64,000 nt of DNA from Halobacillus salinarum (GTDB taxonomy: Bacteria; Bacillota; Bacilli; Bacillales; Halobacillaceae): positions 3,286,001 through 3,350,000 of the forward strand of contig NZ_CP095073.1 in the NCBI RefSeq assembly GCF_022919095.1. Reading direction: 5' to 3'. Below, in pieces: positions 26,526 to 36,777 of this stretch. Each line of letters opens with the position of its first letter. Position 1 is the stretch's first letter. The notes below the pieces were generated by a model that saw only the letters and a list, made by a program, of their open reading frames with translations, was not told the DNA's origin and did not search any database. The translations under genes were made by a program, and so were the position numbers.

Positions 26526-26554
26526 ATGATAAATCGCTTTCGAACAATTAGCAA
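26526..26554 (-). promoter_or_regulatory. Candidate sigma-A promoter of mifM-yidC2
   Basis: TTGCTA (26549-26554), 17-nt spacer, TATCAT (26526-26531) on the minus strand, 78 nt before the leader start. It would produce an mRNA carrying both the leader and yidC2. Confidence 0.5.
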
Positions 26555-26634
26555 GAAGAACTCTTTAAATTACCAGGACCTGAAGTAAACTCTCTACGGG
26601 CGATTTTAATTGGTAAACATTTCTTACCAAACTT

Positions 26635-26664
26635 AAACCCCGCAGGCAGTTGCCAGCGGGGTTT
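26635..26664 (-). terminator. Terminator after odhB
   Basis: AAACCCCGC / GCGGGGTTT with an inner GGCA/TGCC extension, 7 nt after the odhB stop. Confidence 0.75.
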
Positions 26665-26670
26665 AATCCA

Positions 26671-27960
26671 TTAACCTTCTAATAGCAGATCGTATGGATC
26701 TTCAATCATTTCTTTAATACGGCGCAAGAACTGAACCGCTTCTTTACCATCCACAATTCTGTGGTCATAGGATAAAGCAATATACATCATCGGACGGGCC
26801 TGAATTGTATCATCCGGCATGACTTTCGCACGCTTTTCGATGTTGTGAAGTCCAAGAATTCCTACTTGAGGAGAATTCAAGATTGGTGTGGAAAGCATGG
26901 AACCAAAGATACCCCCGTTTGTAATCGTAAAGGAACCACCTTGTAGTTCGTCGAGCTGCAATTCTTTATTACGGGCTTTGGTTGCAAGCTGAGCGATCTC
27001 TTTTTCAATACCGGCAAAATCTAAACGATCCGCATCTCTAACAACAGGGACTACAAGTCCTTCGTCTGTTGAAACGGCCATGCCAATATCATAGAATTTC
27101 TTCTTCACGACTTCATTCCCTTGAATCTCTGCATTGATTAATGGGAATTCTTTCAAAGCACCGACAGCTGCTTTTGTAAAGAAGGACATGAATCCGAGTT
27201 TAATGTCATGCTTTTTCAAGAAAGATTCTTTACGTTCACTACGCAGCTTCATGACATTGGTCATATCCACTTCGTTAAAGGTTGTAAGCATTGCAGAAGT
27301 CTGCTGTGCTTCCACTAAACGTTTAGCGATGGTTTGACGGCGCCGGGACATTTTCTCCCTTTCCACCGGTTTTGTAAATTCTGTTTTTTCACTGGTTTGC
27401 TGCTGTTTCTTTTCTTTCTTTTCCTGTTTAGGAGCTTCCTGTTTCGTTTCCTGCTTGCTTCCGCTAGCCGCTGCATCTACATCTTCCGGACGAATGCGTC
27501 CCAGTGGATCGCGGGCAGAAATTTCAGAGAGATCAATGCCTAGCTCACGAGCTTTTTTACGAGCCGCCGGAGTTGCAATAACTTCCCCTTTATTCTCATG
27601 ATCAGCAGCTTTCTCCTGTTTCTCAGCCGCCGGTTCTTTCTGTTGCTTTTCTTCCTGCTTTGGTTGTTCCTGCTGCTCTTCTTCTTTATCTTGAGAGTCT
27701 TCTTCACTGGAACTTCCCGCTTCGCCATTTTCGTCGACCTTGGCTATAACATCGCCTACTTCTACGTCATCGCCTTCGTCTTTAAGAAGTTCGGAAATAA
27801 CTCCACTGGCATCCGCATTCACTTCGACATTAACTTTGTCGGTCTCCAGTTCAAGAATTGGGTCGCCTTTTTCAACTTGATCCCCTTTTTTTACAAGCCA
27901 TTCCGCTATCGTACCTTCTGTAATTGATTCAGCTAATTCAGGAACTTTAATTTCCTTCAT
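26671..27960 (-). CDS. odhB: 2-oxoglutarate dehydrogenase E2, dihydrolipoyl succinyltransferase
   Basis: 429 residues. It transfers the succinyl group to CoA in the TCA-cycle 2-oxoglutarate dehydrogenase complex. The lipoyl domain (1-~80) carries ELETDKVNVEVNA with the lipoylated Lys near 43; a Glu/Lys/Gln-rich linker (~95-145) precedes the peripheral-subunit-binding domain (IATPAARKKARELGIDLSEI), a second polar linker, and the catalytic domain ending SYDHRIVDGKEAVQFL with the active-site His. ATG 27960 has AAAGGAGG at 8 nt and overlaps the end of odhA by 14 nt. Confidence 0.95.
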   Translation of the reverse strand: MKEIKVPELAESITEGTIAEWLVKKGDQVEKGDPILELETDKVNVEVNADASGVISELLKDEGDDVEVGDVIAKVDENGEAGSSSEEDSQDKEEEQQEQPKQEEKQQKEPAAEKQEKAADHENKGEVIATPAARKKARELGIDLSEISARDPLGRIRPEDVDAAASGSKQETKQEAPKQEKKEKKQQQTSEKTEFTKPVEREKMSRRRQTIAKRLVEAQQTSAMLTTFNEVDMTNVMKLRSERKESFLKKHDIKLGFMSFFTKAAVGALKEFPLINAEIQGNEVVKKKFYDIGMAVSTDEGLVVPVVRDADRLDFAGIEKEIAQLATKARNKELQLDELQGGSFTITNGGIFGSMLSTPILNSPQVGILGLHNIEKRAKVMPDDTIQARPMMYIALSYDHRIVDGKEAVQFLRRIKEMIEDPYDLLLEG

Positions 27961-30826
27961 TTGAATTTCCTCCTTTAGACATCTGTAGAGCTTCATAGAT
28001 AATACGATTCTGTTCAGTTTTGTGGATGTTTGGTTCACCAACAGATGGTGAAGCACGATGCGGACGTCCTACATAACGGTGAATCTGATTTTCTTTCAGC
28101 AGCTTATGAAGGATTCCTTCTACAAAATACCAAGTGCCCATGTTTTGCGGTTCTTCCTGAACCCAGACTAGTTCTTCTAAGTTAGGGTAGGTTTCGAGAA
28201 TGTCAGCAAGCATGGATTCTGGGAATGGATAGATTTGTTCAATCCGAACGGCATCAATGGTATCGAATTTATTGTTTTCGGCTTTTTCAACCGCATCTTC
28301 TATATCGACCATAATCTTTCCAGTTCCGAGCAGCAAGGATTTTACCTTTTCTTTCTCTTTTTTCGTTTCCTTCGTTAAGCCAGGTTGTCTAAGGATAGGC
28401 TGGAATTTTCCGTCGCTGAAGTAAGAGCCTTCCACAGCTACCCGTTGGTTTCTAAGCAGGCTCTTAGGCGTCATGAGTACCAATGGACGCGCTTCCTCCT
28501 GATTACTAAGCGCAGCCTGACGCCGTAATAGATGAAAATACTGGGCGGAAGAGGTTACGTTCGCAACTGTCCAGTTATTTTCAGCTCCCATTTGCAGGAA
28601 TCGTTCAAGCCGTGCACTGGAGTGCTCAGGTCCTTGTCCTTCATAGCCGTGAGGAAGAAGAAAAACCATATTGGATTTTTCACCCCATTTGGCTCTTCCT
28701 GCAGCTACAAACTGGTCGAAAATCACTTGTCCCGCATTGGCAAAATCACCAAATTGAGCTTCCCATAAAACCAGTGCCTCAGGAGCCTGTACGCTGTAGC
28801 CGTATTCAAATCCAATCACACCAGCCTCTGACAAAGGACTGTTATGAATGTCAAAAGAGGCATTCGCTTGTTCCAGCCCGTGAAGCGGACAATACGTTTC
28901 CCCTGTCTCTACATCATGAAGCACCATATGACGATGAGCAAATGTACCTCGTTCGGTATCCTGCCCTGTAATACGAACCGGAATACCATCTTCCAAAATA
29001 GAGGCAAATGCCAGAGCTTCTGCCGTTGCCCAGTCCACTTTGTTTCCTTCATCAAGCATTTTCCCACGGCGCTGAAGGATTTTTTCGAGCTTCTTGAAAC
29101 CATTAAAACCTTCTGGACGCTTCAGCATTCCTTCGTTCAAACTGCGGAGACGTTCTAAATCGATGGCAGTTTCAATTTCATCAAGTGGTCTTTCAACAGC
29201 ACCGGGACGCTCTTTAACGTCAGGTTCTTCTGTTTCATGTTCACCCATATCGTTATAAACATTACGAAGTTTCGTTTCTACTGCTTCTTTATACTCGTCA
29301 AGAGCCCCTTCTTCGACAACACCTTCTTTAAGCAGTTGTTGTTCAAAAATTGCCGCCACAGTAGAGTGATCATCAATCTCCTGATAAAGCTGAGGCTGGG
29401 TGGCACGAGGCTCGTCCATTTCGTTATGGCCGAAGCGACGGTATCCTACTAAATCGATTAATACATCTTTATGAAAATGCTGGCGATACTCATAGGAAAA
29501 AGCCATGGCAGATAAGCAAGCCACCGGATCATCAGCATTCACATGAATGACCGGAATTTCAAAACCTTTTGCCAGGTCACTTGCATAGCGTGTAGAACGT
29601 CCATGACTGCGATTCGTAGTAAATCCTACAAGGTTATTTGCAATGATATGAATGGTACCGCCAGTCCGATATCCTGGCAGGTCACTCATATTTAATGTCT
29701 CAGCTACTACGCCTTCGCCGATAAATGCTGCGTCACCGTGGATTAAGACGCCAACGGCTTCATCTTGATCCATTTGTGCATAGCCGCGTTGACTGCGATC
29801 ATCTTGAGCAGCTCTAGTAAAGCCTTCTACAACTGGATTCACATATTCTAAGTGGGAAGGATTGTGACTTAACGTCACACGGGTAGCAGATTGTTCCCCG
29901 CTTTCAATCTTACGGTAAGCTCCAAAGTGATACTTTACATCACCTGTCCAGCCGTAGTTAATTCCCATGGAACCTTCAGATGGTACAAGTTCTTTATCTG
30001 CAGAATGGTGAAATTCAGAAAAAATAATGTCGTAAGGTTTTCCGAGTACGTGCGCAAGTACATTCAAACGGCCTCTGTGAGCCATACCCATCATTATGTT
30101 ATCGATCTCATCCGTAGAGGCTGAATGAACGAGATAATCCAACATCGGAACCATAATGTCCAGGCCTTCTATAGAAAAACGTTTTTGGGCAACGAAGGTC
30201 TTTGCCAGAAAATTTTCAAATCCTTCGACTCTTGCCAAACGCTTTAATAATATCTTCTTTTCTTCATTGGTCAGGTTAACTTGAAAGTTTCCTGAGTCGA
30301 CCTTCTGCTGTAACCATTGCCGTTCATCATCATTATTGACATGATCAAACTCAAAAGAAATCGTGCCTGCATACCTTTCTTTCAAGGTTTGCACAACCTC
30401 ATACGCATTTTTTAATTCTACAGGTGAGTTTGGCCATACCCATTCGGCTGGAATTTGCTTTAGATCCTCATCGCTTAAGCCATAATAATCGGGATCCAGC
30501 AGTTTTGTTTTTGGTCGTTCATCGCTTCCAACCGCATAAATATTAGCCTGCAGATGGCCATTACGACGAATAGCCTCAACAAGTTTCATTGTTGAGGTGA
30601 CCTTTGAAATATCTGCTGATGAAGGAGCAGCAGCTCCATTGGTTTGGACAGTCTCTTCCGACTTCATCCAATCAGGCGCACCCTGCTTGTCGAATACTTC
30701 TTTTAAGGAAGGGTCAACAGAGGATGGGTCGTTTTGATACTTTTCATATTGCTCTTCAATATACCCCATGTTGGGGCCATGAAAGCTTTCCCAAAATCTT
30801 TCTTCGTTGGAGCCTTGATTAGACAC
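27947..30826 (-). CDS. odhA: 2-oxoglutarate dehydrogenase E1 component
   Basis: 959 residues from GTG 30826 (GGGGGT 7 nt upstream). The thiamine-diphosphate enzyme decarboxylates 2-oxoglutarate. The N-terminus RFWESFHGPNMGYIEEQYEKY, the E1 motif MGMAHRGRLNVLAHV, the TPP-binding HGDAAFIGEGVVAETLN and GHNEMDEPRATQPQLY, and the C-terminal transketolase-like LPHGYEGQGPEHSSARLERF are all present. A longer frame reaches 30886, but it would begin at the predicted transcription start, so GTG 30826 is preferred. It forms an operon with odhB by a 14-nt overlap. Confidence 0.95.
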   Translation of the reverse strand: MSNQGSNEERFWESFHGPNMGYIEEQYEKYQNDPSSVDPSLKEVFDKQGAPDWMKSEETVQTNGAAAPSSADISKVTSTMKLVEAIRRNGHLQANIYAVGSDERPKTKLLDPDYYGLSDEDLKQIPAEWVWPNSPVELKNAYEVVQTLKERYAGTISFEFDHVNNDDERQWLQQKVDSGNFQVNLTNEEKKILLKRLARVEGFENFLAKTFVAQKRFSIEGLDIMVPMLDYLVHSASTDEIDNIMMGMAHRGRLNVLAHVLGKPYDIIFSEFHHSADKELVPSEGSMGINYGWTGDVKYHFGAYRKIESGEQSATRVTLSHNPSHLEYVNPVVEGFTRAAQDDRSQRGYAQMDQDEAVGVLIHGDAAFIGEGVVAETLNMSDLPGYRTGGTIHIIANNLVGFTTNRSHGRSTRYASDLAKGFEIPVIHVNADDPVACLSAMAFSYEYRQHFHKDVLIDLVGYRRFGHNEMDEPRATQPQLYQEIDDHSTVAAIFEQQLLKEGVVEEGALDEYKEAVETKLRNVYNDMGEHETEEPDVKERPGAVERPLDEIETAIDLERLRSLNEGMLKRPEGFNGFKKLEKILQRRGKMLDEGNKVDWATAEALAFASILEDGIPVRITGQDTERGTFAHRHMVLHDVETGETYCPLHGLEQANASFDIHNSPLSEAGVIGFEYGYSVQAPEALVLWEAQFGDFANAGQVIFDQFVAAGRAKWGEKSNMVFLLPHGYEGQGPEHSSARLERFLQMGAENNWTVANVTSSAQYFHLLRRQAALSNQEEARPLVLMTPKSLLRNQRVAVEGSYFSDGKFQPILRQPGLTKETKKEKEKVKSLLLGTGKIMVDIEDAVEKAENNKFDTIDAVRIEQIYPFPESMLADILETYPNLEELVWVQEEPQNMGTWYFVEGILHKLLKENQIHRYVGRPHRASPSVGEPNIHKTEQNRIIYEALQMSKGGNSNEGN

Positions 30827-30891
30827 GTGTAATACCCCCAAGTAGTTGTTGACTATTGTTGAATCGTAAACGTTTGCAAAACCCATTACCT

Positions 30892-30921
30892 ATTATAGAA
30901 TTGTATAGACTACATATTCAA
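30892..30921 (-). promoter_or_regulatory. Candidate sigma-A promoter of odhAB
   Basis: TTGAAT (30916-30921), 18-nt spacer, TATAAT (30892-30897) on the minus strand, 65 nt before the odhA GTG. Confidence 0.55.
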
Positions 30922-30970
30922 CATTTTACACTTATTTTTTGAAGCTTAACAACATTTCTATTATAACAAG

Positions 30971-30996
30971 AAAGACGCACCAGTTGGTACGTCTTT
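30971..30996 (-). terminator. Terminator after ppk
   Basis: AAAGACG-ACCA / TGGT-CGTCTTT stem with one mismatch, 32 nt after the ppk stop and upstream of the odhA promoter. Confidence 0.55.
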
Positions 30997-31027
30997 TTCT
31001 CATTTCCACGAAAGTTGTATGAATTTG

Positions 31028-33130
31028 TCACTCTTCATCTTCAAGTACACGATAAGCGCGTTCAAAAAGCTTCATCTGGCTGTTGATCCGTTCTTCGCCC
31101 TTCTTGGGCTCCACGTACCGGTAAGTTCCATCATTTTTTTGTTCCCTGGCCTTTACGTTGTCACGCAGCATCAAAGATAAAATCTTGTTTAAACGCCGCT
31201 TGACCGCTGGTTCATAAACCGGAAACAAAAGTTCTACTCTCTTCGCCATATTACGCGTCATCATATCTGCAGAGGACAAAAACATTCGTTCATCTCCATT
31301 GTGATGAAAGAAAAAGATTCGGCTGTGTTCTAAGAAACGACCGACTATACTGATCACCCGGATGTTATCACTTACTCCTTTTATCCCAGGACGGAGACAG
31401 CAGATCCCTCTAATGATCAAGTCGATCTGCACACCTGCCTGGGATGCCTCATAAAGCTTCATAATTAAAGCCTTATCGGTTAAGGAATTCATTTTAGCGA
31501 TAATCCTGCCATTCTCGTGCTGCTTTTGGAAACGTATTTCATTGTTAATGTACCGGATAAAATCATTACGGATATCGAAAGGCGCCATCGATACATGATG
31601 ATAGCGTGGTTTTTCAGTATAACCGCTGAGATAATTAAAGAAATCTGTCGCGTCGATTCCAAACTTCCGTTTAGACGTAATTAAGCCCATATCTGTATAA
31701 AGCGTAGCCGTTTGATCATTATAATTCCCTGTACCAAGATGAACGAAACGTTCAATTTTTTCATTGAGCTTACGGACAACTAACGTTATTTTACTGTGGG
31801 TTTTTAAATAAGTCATCCCATAAATGACATGACATCCAGCCATCTCAAGCTCTTTAGCCCATTGCACATTGTTTTCTTCATCAAAGCGTGCTTTCAGCTC
31901 TACTAGCACAGTTACTTGTTTTCCGTTTTCGGCAGCCCGTTTTAAAGCTTCAATAATGGGGGAATCCCCGCTTACACGATAAAGCGTCTGCTTAATGGCA
32001 AGGACATACGGATCGTCCGCAGCTTCTGAAACAAAGTCCACCACAGGTTCGAAAGATTCAAAAGGATGGTGCAGGAAGATATCCCTGCTGCCTGCAGCTT
32101 CAAATATATCATCTTCCCCTTCCAAATCACGTGGAGGCTGGGGCATCAGCGTTTCATAAACGAGGTGATCCTTATATTGGGAGAGTGTCTTATGAAATTT
32201 AAACAGGAAGGTTAAGTCGAGCGGGCCGTTGGTAATGTACAAATCATCTTTATGAATTTCCAGAACTTTGAGCAGAAAACGGACGACTTTTTCATCATAC
32301 TTTCCTTCCCGGACCTCCAGCCTGACTGCAGCTCCCCATTTGCGTTTTTTTAATTCCTTTTCAATTTCCTTTAATAAATCCCTGGCACCTTCTTCATGGA
32401 TCGTCATATCAGCATTCCGTGTAATGCGGAATTCCGTAATGGACTGTACAATATATCCTTTGAACAACTTATGGATGAAATGGCTGATAATCTCTTCCAG
32501 CAAAATAAACTGATGTTTCGATTCATGATCAATTTGAACAAACCGATTTAGAACTGCCGGCACTTGTACAATAGCGGTTTTAGTAACCCTGTCATCCATT
32601 TCAAAGGCATCCTGTAAAACTACAGCCAGGTTGATGGATTTATTCAACAGCATAGGAAAAGGCCGATAAGCATCGACAGCCATCGGTGTGAGAACTGGAA
32701 AGATTTCTTCATCAAAATACGTCTCCATCCGGTTGATTTCTTCCTTAGTTAAATCTTCCAGGGAAAGCAGCGTTATGTCTTCATTTTCTAACTCAGGCTT
32801 CATCTCCTGGAAAGCATCATATTGCTGGGCCACTAATTCATGGTTAATGGAAGCAATTCTTGCCAGCTGCTGCTTCGGCGTCAACCCTGCTTTATTCTCG
32901 GGTTTATTAAATCCAGCCTTCACCTGGTCCTTCAGCCCGGCCACTCTGACCATAAAAAATTCATCTAAGTTCGAGGAAAAAATTGCAAGAAATTTAAGTC
33001 TTTCAAGCAAAGGGTTGTCCTTATCCTGAGCTTCTTGAAGAACTCGCTCATTAAAGGCGAGCCAGCTTAGTTCGCGATTATTATAATAGAGCGGATTGTC
33101 TAATTCTTTTGTCTTTTCTTCAGAAACCAT
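31028..33130 (-). CDS. ppk: Polyphosphate kinase 1
   Basis: 700 residues from ATG 33130 (in-frame GTG 33145 is an alternative). PPK1 polymerises the gamma phosphate of ATP into polyphosphate. The N-terminal YYNNRELSWLAFNERVLQEA, the phospholipase-D-like catalytic domains with ALKRAAENGKQVTVLVELKARFDE and HSKITLVVRK (phosphorylated His), and VHLGTGNYNDQTATLYTDMG are intact. It lies 113 nt downstream of the polyphosphatase gene, giving a ppx-ppk pair that sets polyphosphate level. Confidence 0.95.
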   Translation of the reverse strand: MVSEEKTKELDNPLYYNNRELSWLAFNERVLQEAQDKDNPLLERLKFLAIFSSNLDEFFMVRVAGLKDQVKAGFNKPENKAGLTPKQQLARIASINHELVAQQYDAFQEMKPELENEDITLLSLEDLTKEEINRMETYFDEEIFPVLTPMAVDAYRPFPMLLNKSINLAVVLQDAFEMDDRVTKTAIVQVPAVLNRFVQIDHESKHQFILLEEIISHFIHKLFKGYIVQSITEFRITRNADMTIHEEGARDLLKEIEKELKKRKWGAAVRLEVREGKYDEKVVRFLLKVLEIHKDDLYITNGPLDLTFLFKFHKTLSQYKDHLVYETLMPQPPRDLEGEDDIFEAAGSRDIFLHHPFESFEPVVDFVSEAADDPYVLAIKQTLYRVSGDSPIIEALKRAAENGKQVTVLVELKARFDEENNVQWAKELEMAGCHVIYGMTYLKTHSKITLVVRKLNEKIERFVHLGTGNYNDQTATLYTDMGLITSKRKFGIDATDFFNYLSGYTEKPRYHHVSMAPFDIRNDFIRYINNEIRFQKQHENGRIIAKMNSLTDKALIMKLYEASQAGVQIDLIIRGICCLRPGIKGVSDNIRVISIVGRFLEHSRIFFFHHNGDERMFLSSADMMTRNMAKRVELLFPVYEPAVKRRLNKILSLMLRDNVKAREQKNDGTYRYVEPKKGEERINSQMKLFERAYRVLEDEE

Positions 33131-33243
33131 ATTATACCTACACACCCTTTACGATTGTTGTCTCATTTAAAGATTAATTGACGAATTTAAGCGTCATATT
33201 AATTTTTTGTAAAGAACTAGTAAACATTTTGTGAAGGTAACAC

Positions 33244-34788
33244 TTACACCATCTCGGCTTCTTGCTCTACAAAGGAAAGCTCAATCGACCTTTTTAATGC
33301 TTTTTCCAAATGTTTCTTCTGCTTTTCTGACTGGTACTCCTCCGGCATCCAGTCCCCGGTGCAGTAAACAGTGATGTGAAGCTCGCCATCATGACTGGCT
33401 ACATAGAGATCTTGAACCGTCTGCCGTCTCGTACTGTCCAGGCTGTAGCAAAATTTAAGGAGCGCACCAAGCAGCCGGAGCTTCTTCCGTTCAGACTTCA
33501 GAAACCATTTCTTATAAGGGTTTAAAAACTGCTTGAAAATGGTTTTATTCTTGAATGAAGCAAGCAGAGCAAGGCGCAGTCTCTCAATATGCATCAGCCC
33601 GTCAATGGTCCGGTTTGCGAGCAAATAAAAAGTATGCTGGGAGCTCGATTCGTTATCAATATATTCCCCCAGATTAAATACATAACTCGCCCTTTTCACT
33701 TCTGTCCAATCTTCTTTAGTTAATGAACCGATTCCTTTTTCGTGGAGTTGGTGAAAAAGCTCATAAGCTAAATGCTGTACGTGATGAATTTGGGCGATAT
33801 TAAGTTCAAAATCATTAATTAATTCCTGAATACTTTCTTCCAGGACATTTGGAAAAACCGATGTTCCCATATCCCGGGTCAGCTGCTCAAAGAAAACCCC
33901 GTCCCTTAAACCCTTACGGCTGAGAATAAAGCCGGCAGCCTGGACAGTGTCGTAAAGAGAATGAAAAACTTCAGTAGCAGGAAGGATAATGTCCGCCCGG
34001 TCTTTTGATAACCCCTCCACCTTCTGCAATTTTTTCATCGGAAGCGTGAAAAGATAATTTTTCACAAAAGAAAGGTCACTATCCTTCATTTTGTATTGGT
34101 GAAGACCTGCCAGCGGGTATTCCTTTAAATTTTGATCGATTTGAACAAGATTTCGAGCACCGCCGCCGATTCCTATTAAGGGAACTTTTCTGTCCCTTAA
34201 CCAAGGCAAAGAATGAAACTCCTCCAATAGATAATGACGCAGCTCTGAAAATTCTGCCTCTGTAGGAAGATCTCGTTTAAAGAAATCCTGCTTCAACGTC
34301 AATGCTCCGAACGGAAAGCTGTGAGACTCAATCAGCTTACGATTTTTAAAATATGTAACTTCAGTACTTCCCCCGCCGATATCTACAGTAATACCCTCTG
34401 ATATAGGCGTGGAATTTACTACGGCTAAGTAACCATAGAAGGCTTCTTCATGTTCGGAAAGAATCCGCATATGAAAGTCTGTCTCATTTGTCACTCTGTG
34501 CAGAATCTCAGTCTGGTTTGTGGCCTGACGAATCGTTGCAGTAGCTACACAAACCATTTCCTCCAGCTCATAAGAACTCGTAACTTCCTCGAAACTGTTC
34601 AAGGTTGTAATCAGCTTTTGAATCCCCTGATCCGATAAAGTCCCGTTAGAAAGCAGGTAATTTCTTAACCGGGCGACAGCTTTAACGTTTTCAATTTCAC
34701 GCAGCCGTCCCCCTTTATCCCGTAAATAAATTACAAGTCGCATTGTATTAGAGCCGACATCAATAATTGCGTAGTACTTCCTTGACAT
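33244..34788 (-). CDS. ppx: Exopolyphosphatase / guanosine pentaphosphatase (Ppx/GppA family)
   Basis: 514 residues from ATG 34788 (AGGTGGGG upstream). The actin-like ATPase fold opens YYAIIDVGSNTMRLVIY, followed by SEHEEAFYGYLAV, the phosphate-binding VDIGGGSTEVTYFKN, and IGIGGGARNLVQI. The C-terminal ~200 residues form the HD-like helical domain. The protein degrades polyphosphate or pppGpp. It immediately precedes ppk in the same direction. Confidence 0.92.
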   Translation of the reverse strand: MSRKYYAIIDVGSNTMRLVIYLRDKGGRLREIENVKAVARLRNYLLSNGTLSDQGIQKLITTLNSFEEVTSSYELEEMVCVATATIRQATNQTEILHRVTNETDFHMRILSEHEEAFYGYLAVVNSTPISEGITVDIGGGSTEVTYFKNRKLIESHSFPFGALTLKQDFFKRDLPTEAEFSELRHYLLEEFHSLPWLRDRKVPLIGIGGGARNLVQIDQNLKEYPLAGLHQYKMKDSDLSFVKNYLFTLPMKKLQKVEGLSKDRADIILPATEVFHSLYDTVQAAGFILSRKGLRDGVFFEQLTRDMGTSVFPNVLEESIQELINDFELNIAQIHHVQHLAYELFHQLHEKGIGSLTKEDWTEVKRASYVFNLGEYIDNESSSQHTFYLLANRTIDGLMHIERLRLALLASFKNKTIFKQFLNPYKKWFLKSERKKLRLLGALLKFCYSLDSTRRQTVQDLYVASHDGELHITVYCTGDWMPEEYQSEKQKKHLEKALKRSIELSFVEQEAEMV

Positions 34789-34830
34789 TGTCCCCACCTA
34801 CTTTTAATAATTTGGGGCAATTATAACATA

Positions 34831-34870
34831 ATAGCCTTTCCGTGAAGGCAGGAAATCACGGAAAGGCTAT
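34831..34870 (-). terminator. Terminator after prkA
   Basis: ATAGCCTTTCCGTG pairs perfectly with CACGGAAAGGCTAT (14 bp, 12-nt loop), between the prkA stop and the ppx start. Confidence 0.75.
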
Positions 34871-34881
34871 CGTTAATAAAG

Positions 34882-36777
34882 TTATCGATTCAGCAGGCTT
34901 CCTACATATTTCAAGAGTTCATTTGCAGAGCTGGAATTATATCCGTGCTCATCGACTAAAGTAGCAACCACCTCGTTAATCTTCTTCAACTGCTGTTCAT
35001 CCGGAGTTTTCGTAGAAGTTGTAATTTTTACTACATCCTTCAGGTCAGCAAACAGCTTTTTCTGGATGGCCTCTCGTAAACGTTCGTGAGACTGGTAATC
35101 AAATTTCTTCCCTTTACGGGCGTATGCTGAGATCCGAATCAAAATTTCTTCCCGGAACGCTTTTTTAGCATTTTCAGATACACCGATTTGTTCCTCAATC
35201 GAACGCATTAACCGTTCATCCGGATTAAGCTCTTCACCTGTGAGAGGGTCACGAAGCTTCGCTTTGTTGCAATAGGCTTCCACATTATCTAAATAGTTAT
35301 CCATCAATGTCACTGCTGACTCTTCATAAGAATAGACAAATGCTTTCTGAACTTCCTTCTTGGCGATCTCATCATATTCTTTTCTTGCCAACGAAATGAA
35401 TTCCAGATATCTTTCTTTATCATCACTCGATATAGAAGCATGACTGTCTAAACCGTCTTTAAGCGAACGAAGTACGTCCAGCGCGTTGATCGATGTCATT
35501 TCCTTCTTAATAATCGTGGAAGAAATCCGGTTGATCACGTAACGTGGATCAATGCCGCTCATTCCTTCATCCGAAAATTCTTTTTTCAGCTCCTCGACGT
35601 CTACATCACTAAAACCTTCCAATATTTCTCCATCATAAAGTCTCAGTTTTTTCAAAATATCGACCGAAGCTTTTTTAGATTCTTTTAATCTTGTCAATAT
35701 GGAGAACATAGCGGCAACTTTCAGCGTATGAGGCGCAATGTGTACATCCCGGATGTCACTTTCACGGATCATTTTTTCATAAATCTTTTCTTCCTGGCTG
35801 TACTTAAGGTTATATGGAACAGGCATAACAATCATACGCGAATGAAGCGCCTCGTTTTTCTTGTTAGCAATGAACGACCGGTATTCCGCCTCGTTCGTAT
35901 GAGCAACGATGAGTTCATCAGCTGAAATCAAAGCAAAACGTCCGGCCTTAAAGTTGCCCTCCTGAGTAAGACTCAGTAAATGCCATAAAAACTTCTCATC
36001 ACACTTCAGCATTTCTTGAAATTCCATCATCCCTCGGTTGGCTTTATTTAATTCTCCGTCAAAGCGGTAAGCCCGTGGGTCTGACTCAGAGCCGTACTGG
36101 GCAATCGTGGAAAAGTCAATAGACCCTGTCAAGTCAGCAATATCCTGTGATTTAGGATCAGATGGACTGAATGTCCCAATGCCTGTACGTTTATCCTCAG
36201 AAAAGAAAATACGTTCAACTAGAACATCTTCGATTCGTCCGCCAAATTCTTTCTCAAGCCTCATCGTATTGAGTGGGGACAAGCTTCCTTCAATGCGAAT
36301 GCCATATTCCTGTGCAAATTCTTCCCTTAAATGATGCGGTATTAAATGTAATGGATCTTCGTGCATCGGACAGCCTTTTATAGCAAACACAGCACCTTCA
36401 TCCGTATGAGAATACTTCTCCAGTCCTCTCTTTAATAAGTTGACGAGCGTTGATTTCCCGCCACTGACTGGTCCCATGAGTAATAGAATCCGCTTCCTGA
36501 CATCAAGCCTTCTTGCTGCCGGATGAAAATATTCTTCCACCAGTTTTTCCATTGCCGTATCCAAACCATAGATATCCTCATCAAAAAACTTATAGCGCTT
36601 ATGGTCATGTTCTTCAACAACGCCCGCGTTTTTAATCATATTATAAACACGGGAATGTGCAGACTGGGCTAAATAAGGACGTTCTTTCAACATACCTAAA
36701 TATTCAGCAAAAGTGCCTTCCCATTTTAATTCTTCTTCCTGCTCCCGGTGGTCTTGTATCTTCTTTAAAATATCCAC
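34882..36777 (-). CDS. prkA: PrkA AAA+ serine protein kinase/protease-like protein
   Basis: 631 residues, the usual PrkA length. The AAA+ core includes Walker A LMGPVSGGKSTLVNLLKRG (~103-121) and LISADELIVAHTNEAEY (~285-300); the C-terminal PrkA domain includes FREEILIRISAYARKGKKFDYQSHERL. PrkA acts during sporulation in B. subtilis, upstream of sigma-K/Hpr control. It starts with GTG after GGGGGAGGTCGCTAA. A CATAGAAT box at 36817-36824 resembles a sigma-E -10 (7 of 8) but the -35 is poor. Its usual neighbour yhbH is separated from it here. Confidence 0.94.
   Translation of the reverse strand: MDILKKIQDHREQEEELKWEGTFAEYLGMLKERPYLAQSAHSRVYNMIKNAGVVEEHDHKRYKFFDEDIYGLDTAMEKLVEEYFHPAARRLDVRKRILLLMGPVSGGKSTLVNLLKRGLEKYSHTDEGAVFAIKGCPMHEDPLHLIPHHLREEFAQEYGIRIEGSLSPLNTMRLEKEFGGRIEDVLVERIFFSEDKRTGIGTFSPSDPKSQDIADLTGSIDFSTIAQYGSESDPRAYRFDGELNKANRGMMEFQEMLKCDEKFLWHLLSLTQEGNFKAGRFALISADELIVAHTNEAEYRSFIANKKNEALHSRMIVMPVPYNLKYSQEEKIYEKMIRESDIRDVHIAPHTLKVAAMFSILTRLKESKKASVDILKKLRLYDGEILEGFSDVDVEELKKEFSDEGMSGIDPRYVINRISSTIIKKEMTSINALDVLRSLKDGLDSHASISSDDKERYLEFISLARKEYDEIAKKEVQKAFVYSYEESAVTLMDNYLDNVEAYCNKAKLRDPLTGEELNPDERLMRSIEEQIGVSENAKKAFREEILIRISAYARKGKKFDYQSHERLREAIQKKLFADLKDVVKITTSTKTPDEQQLKKINEVVATLVDEHGYNSSSANELLKYVGSLLNR

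Noticed and set aside
27334-27927. Hydrophobic ORFs opposite odhB
   Set aside because: They are antisense readings of the Lys/Glu/Gln linker codons, which give runs of Phe and Leu.
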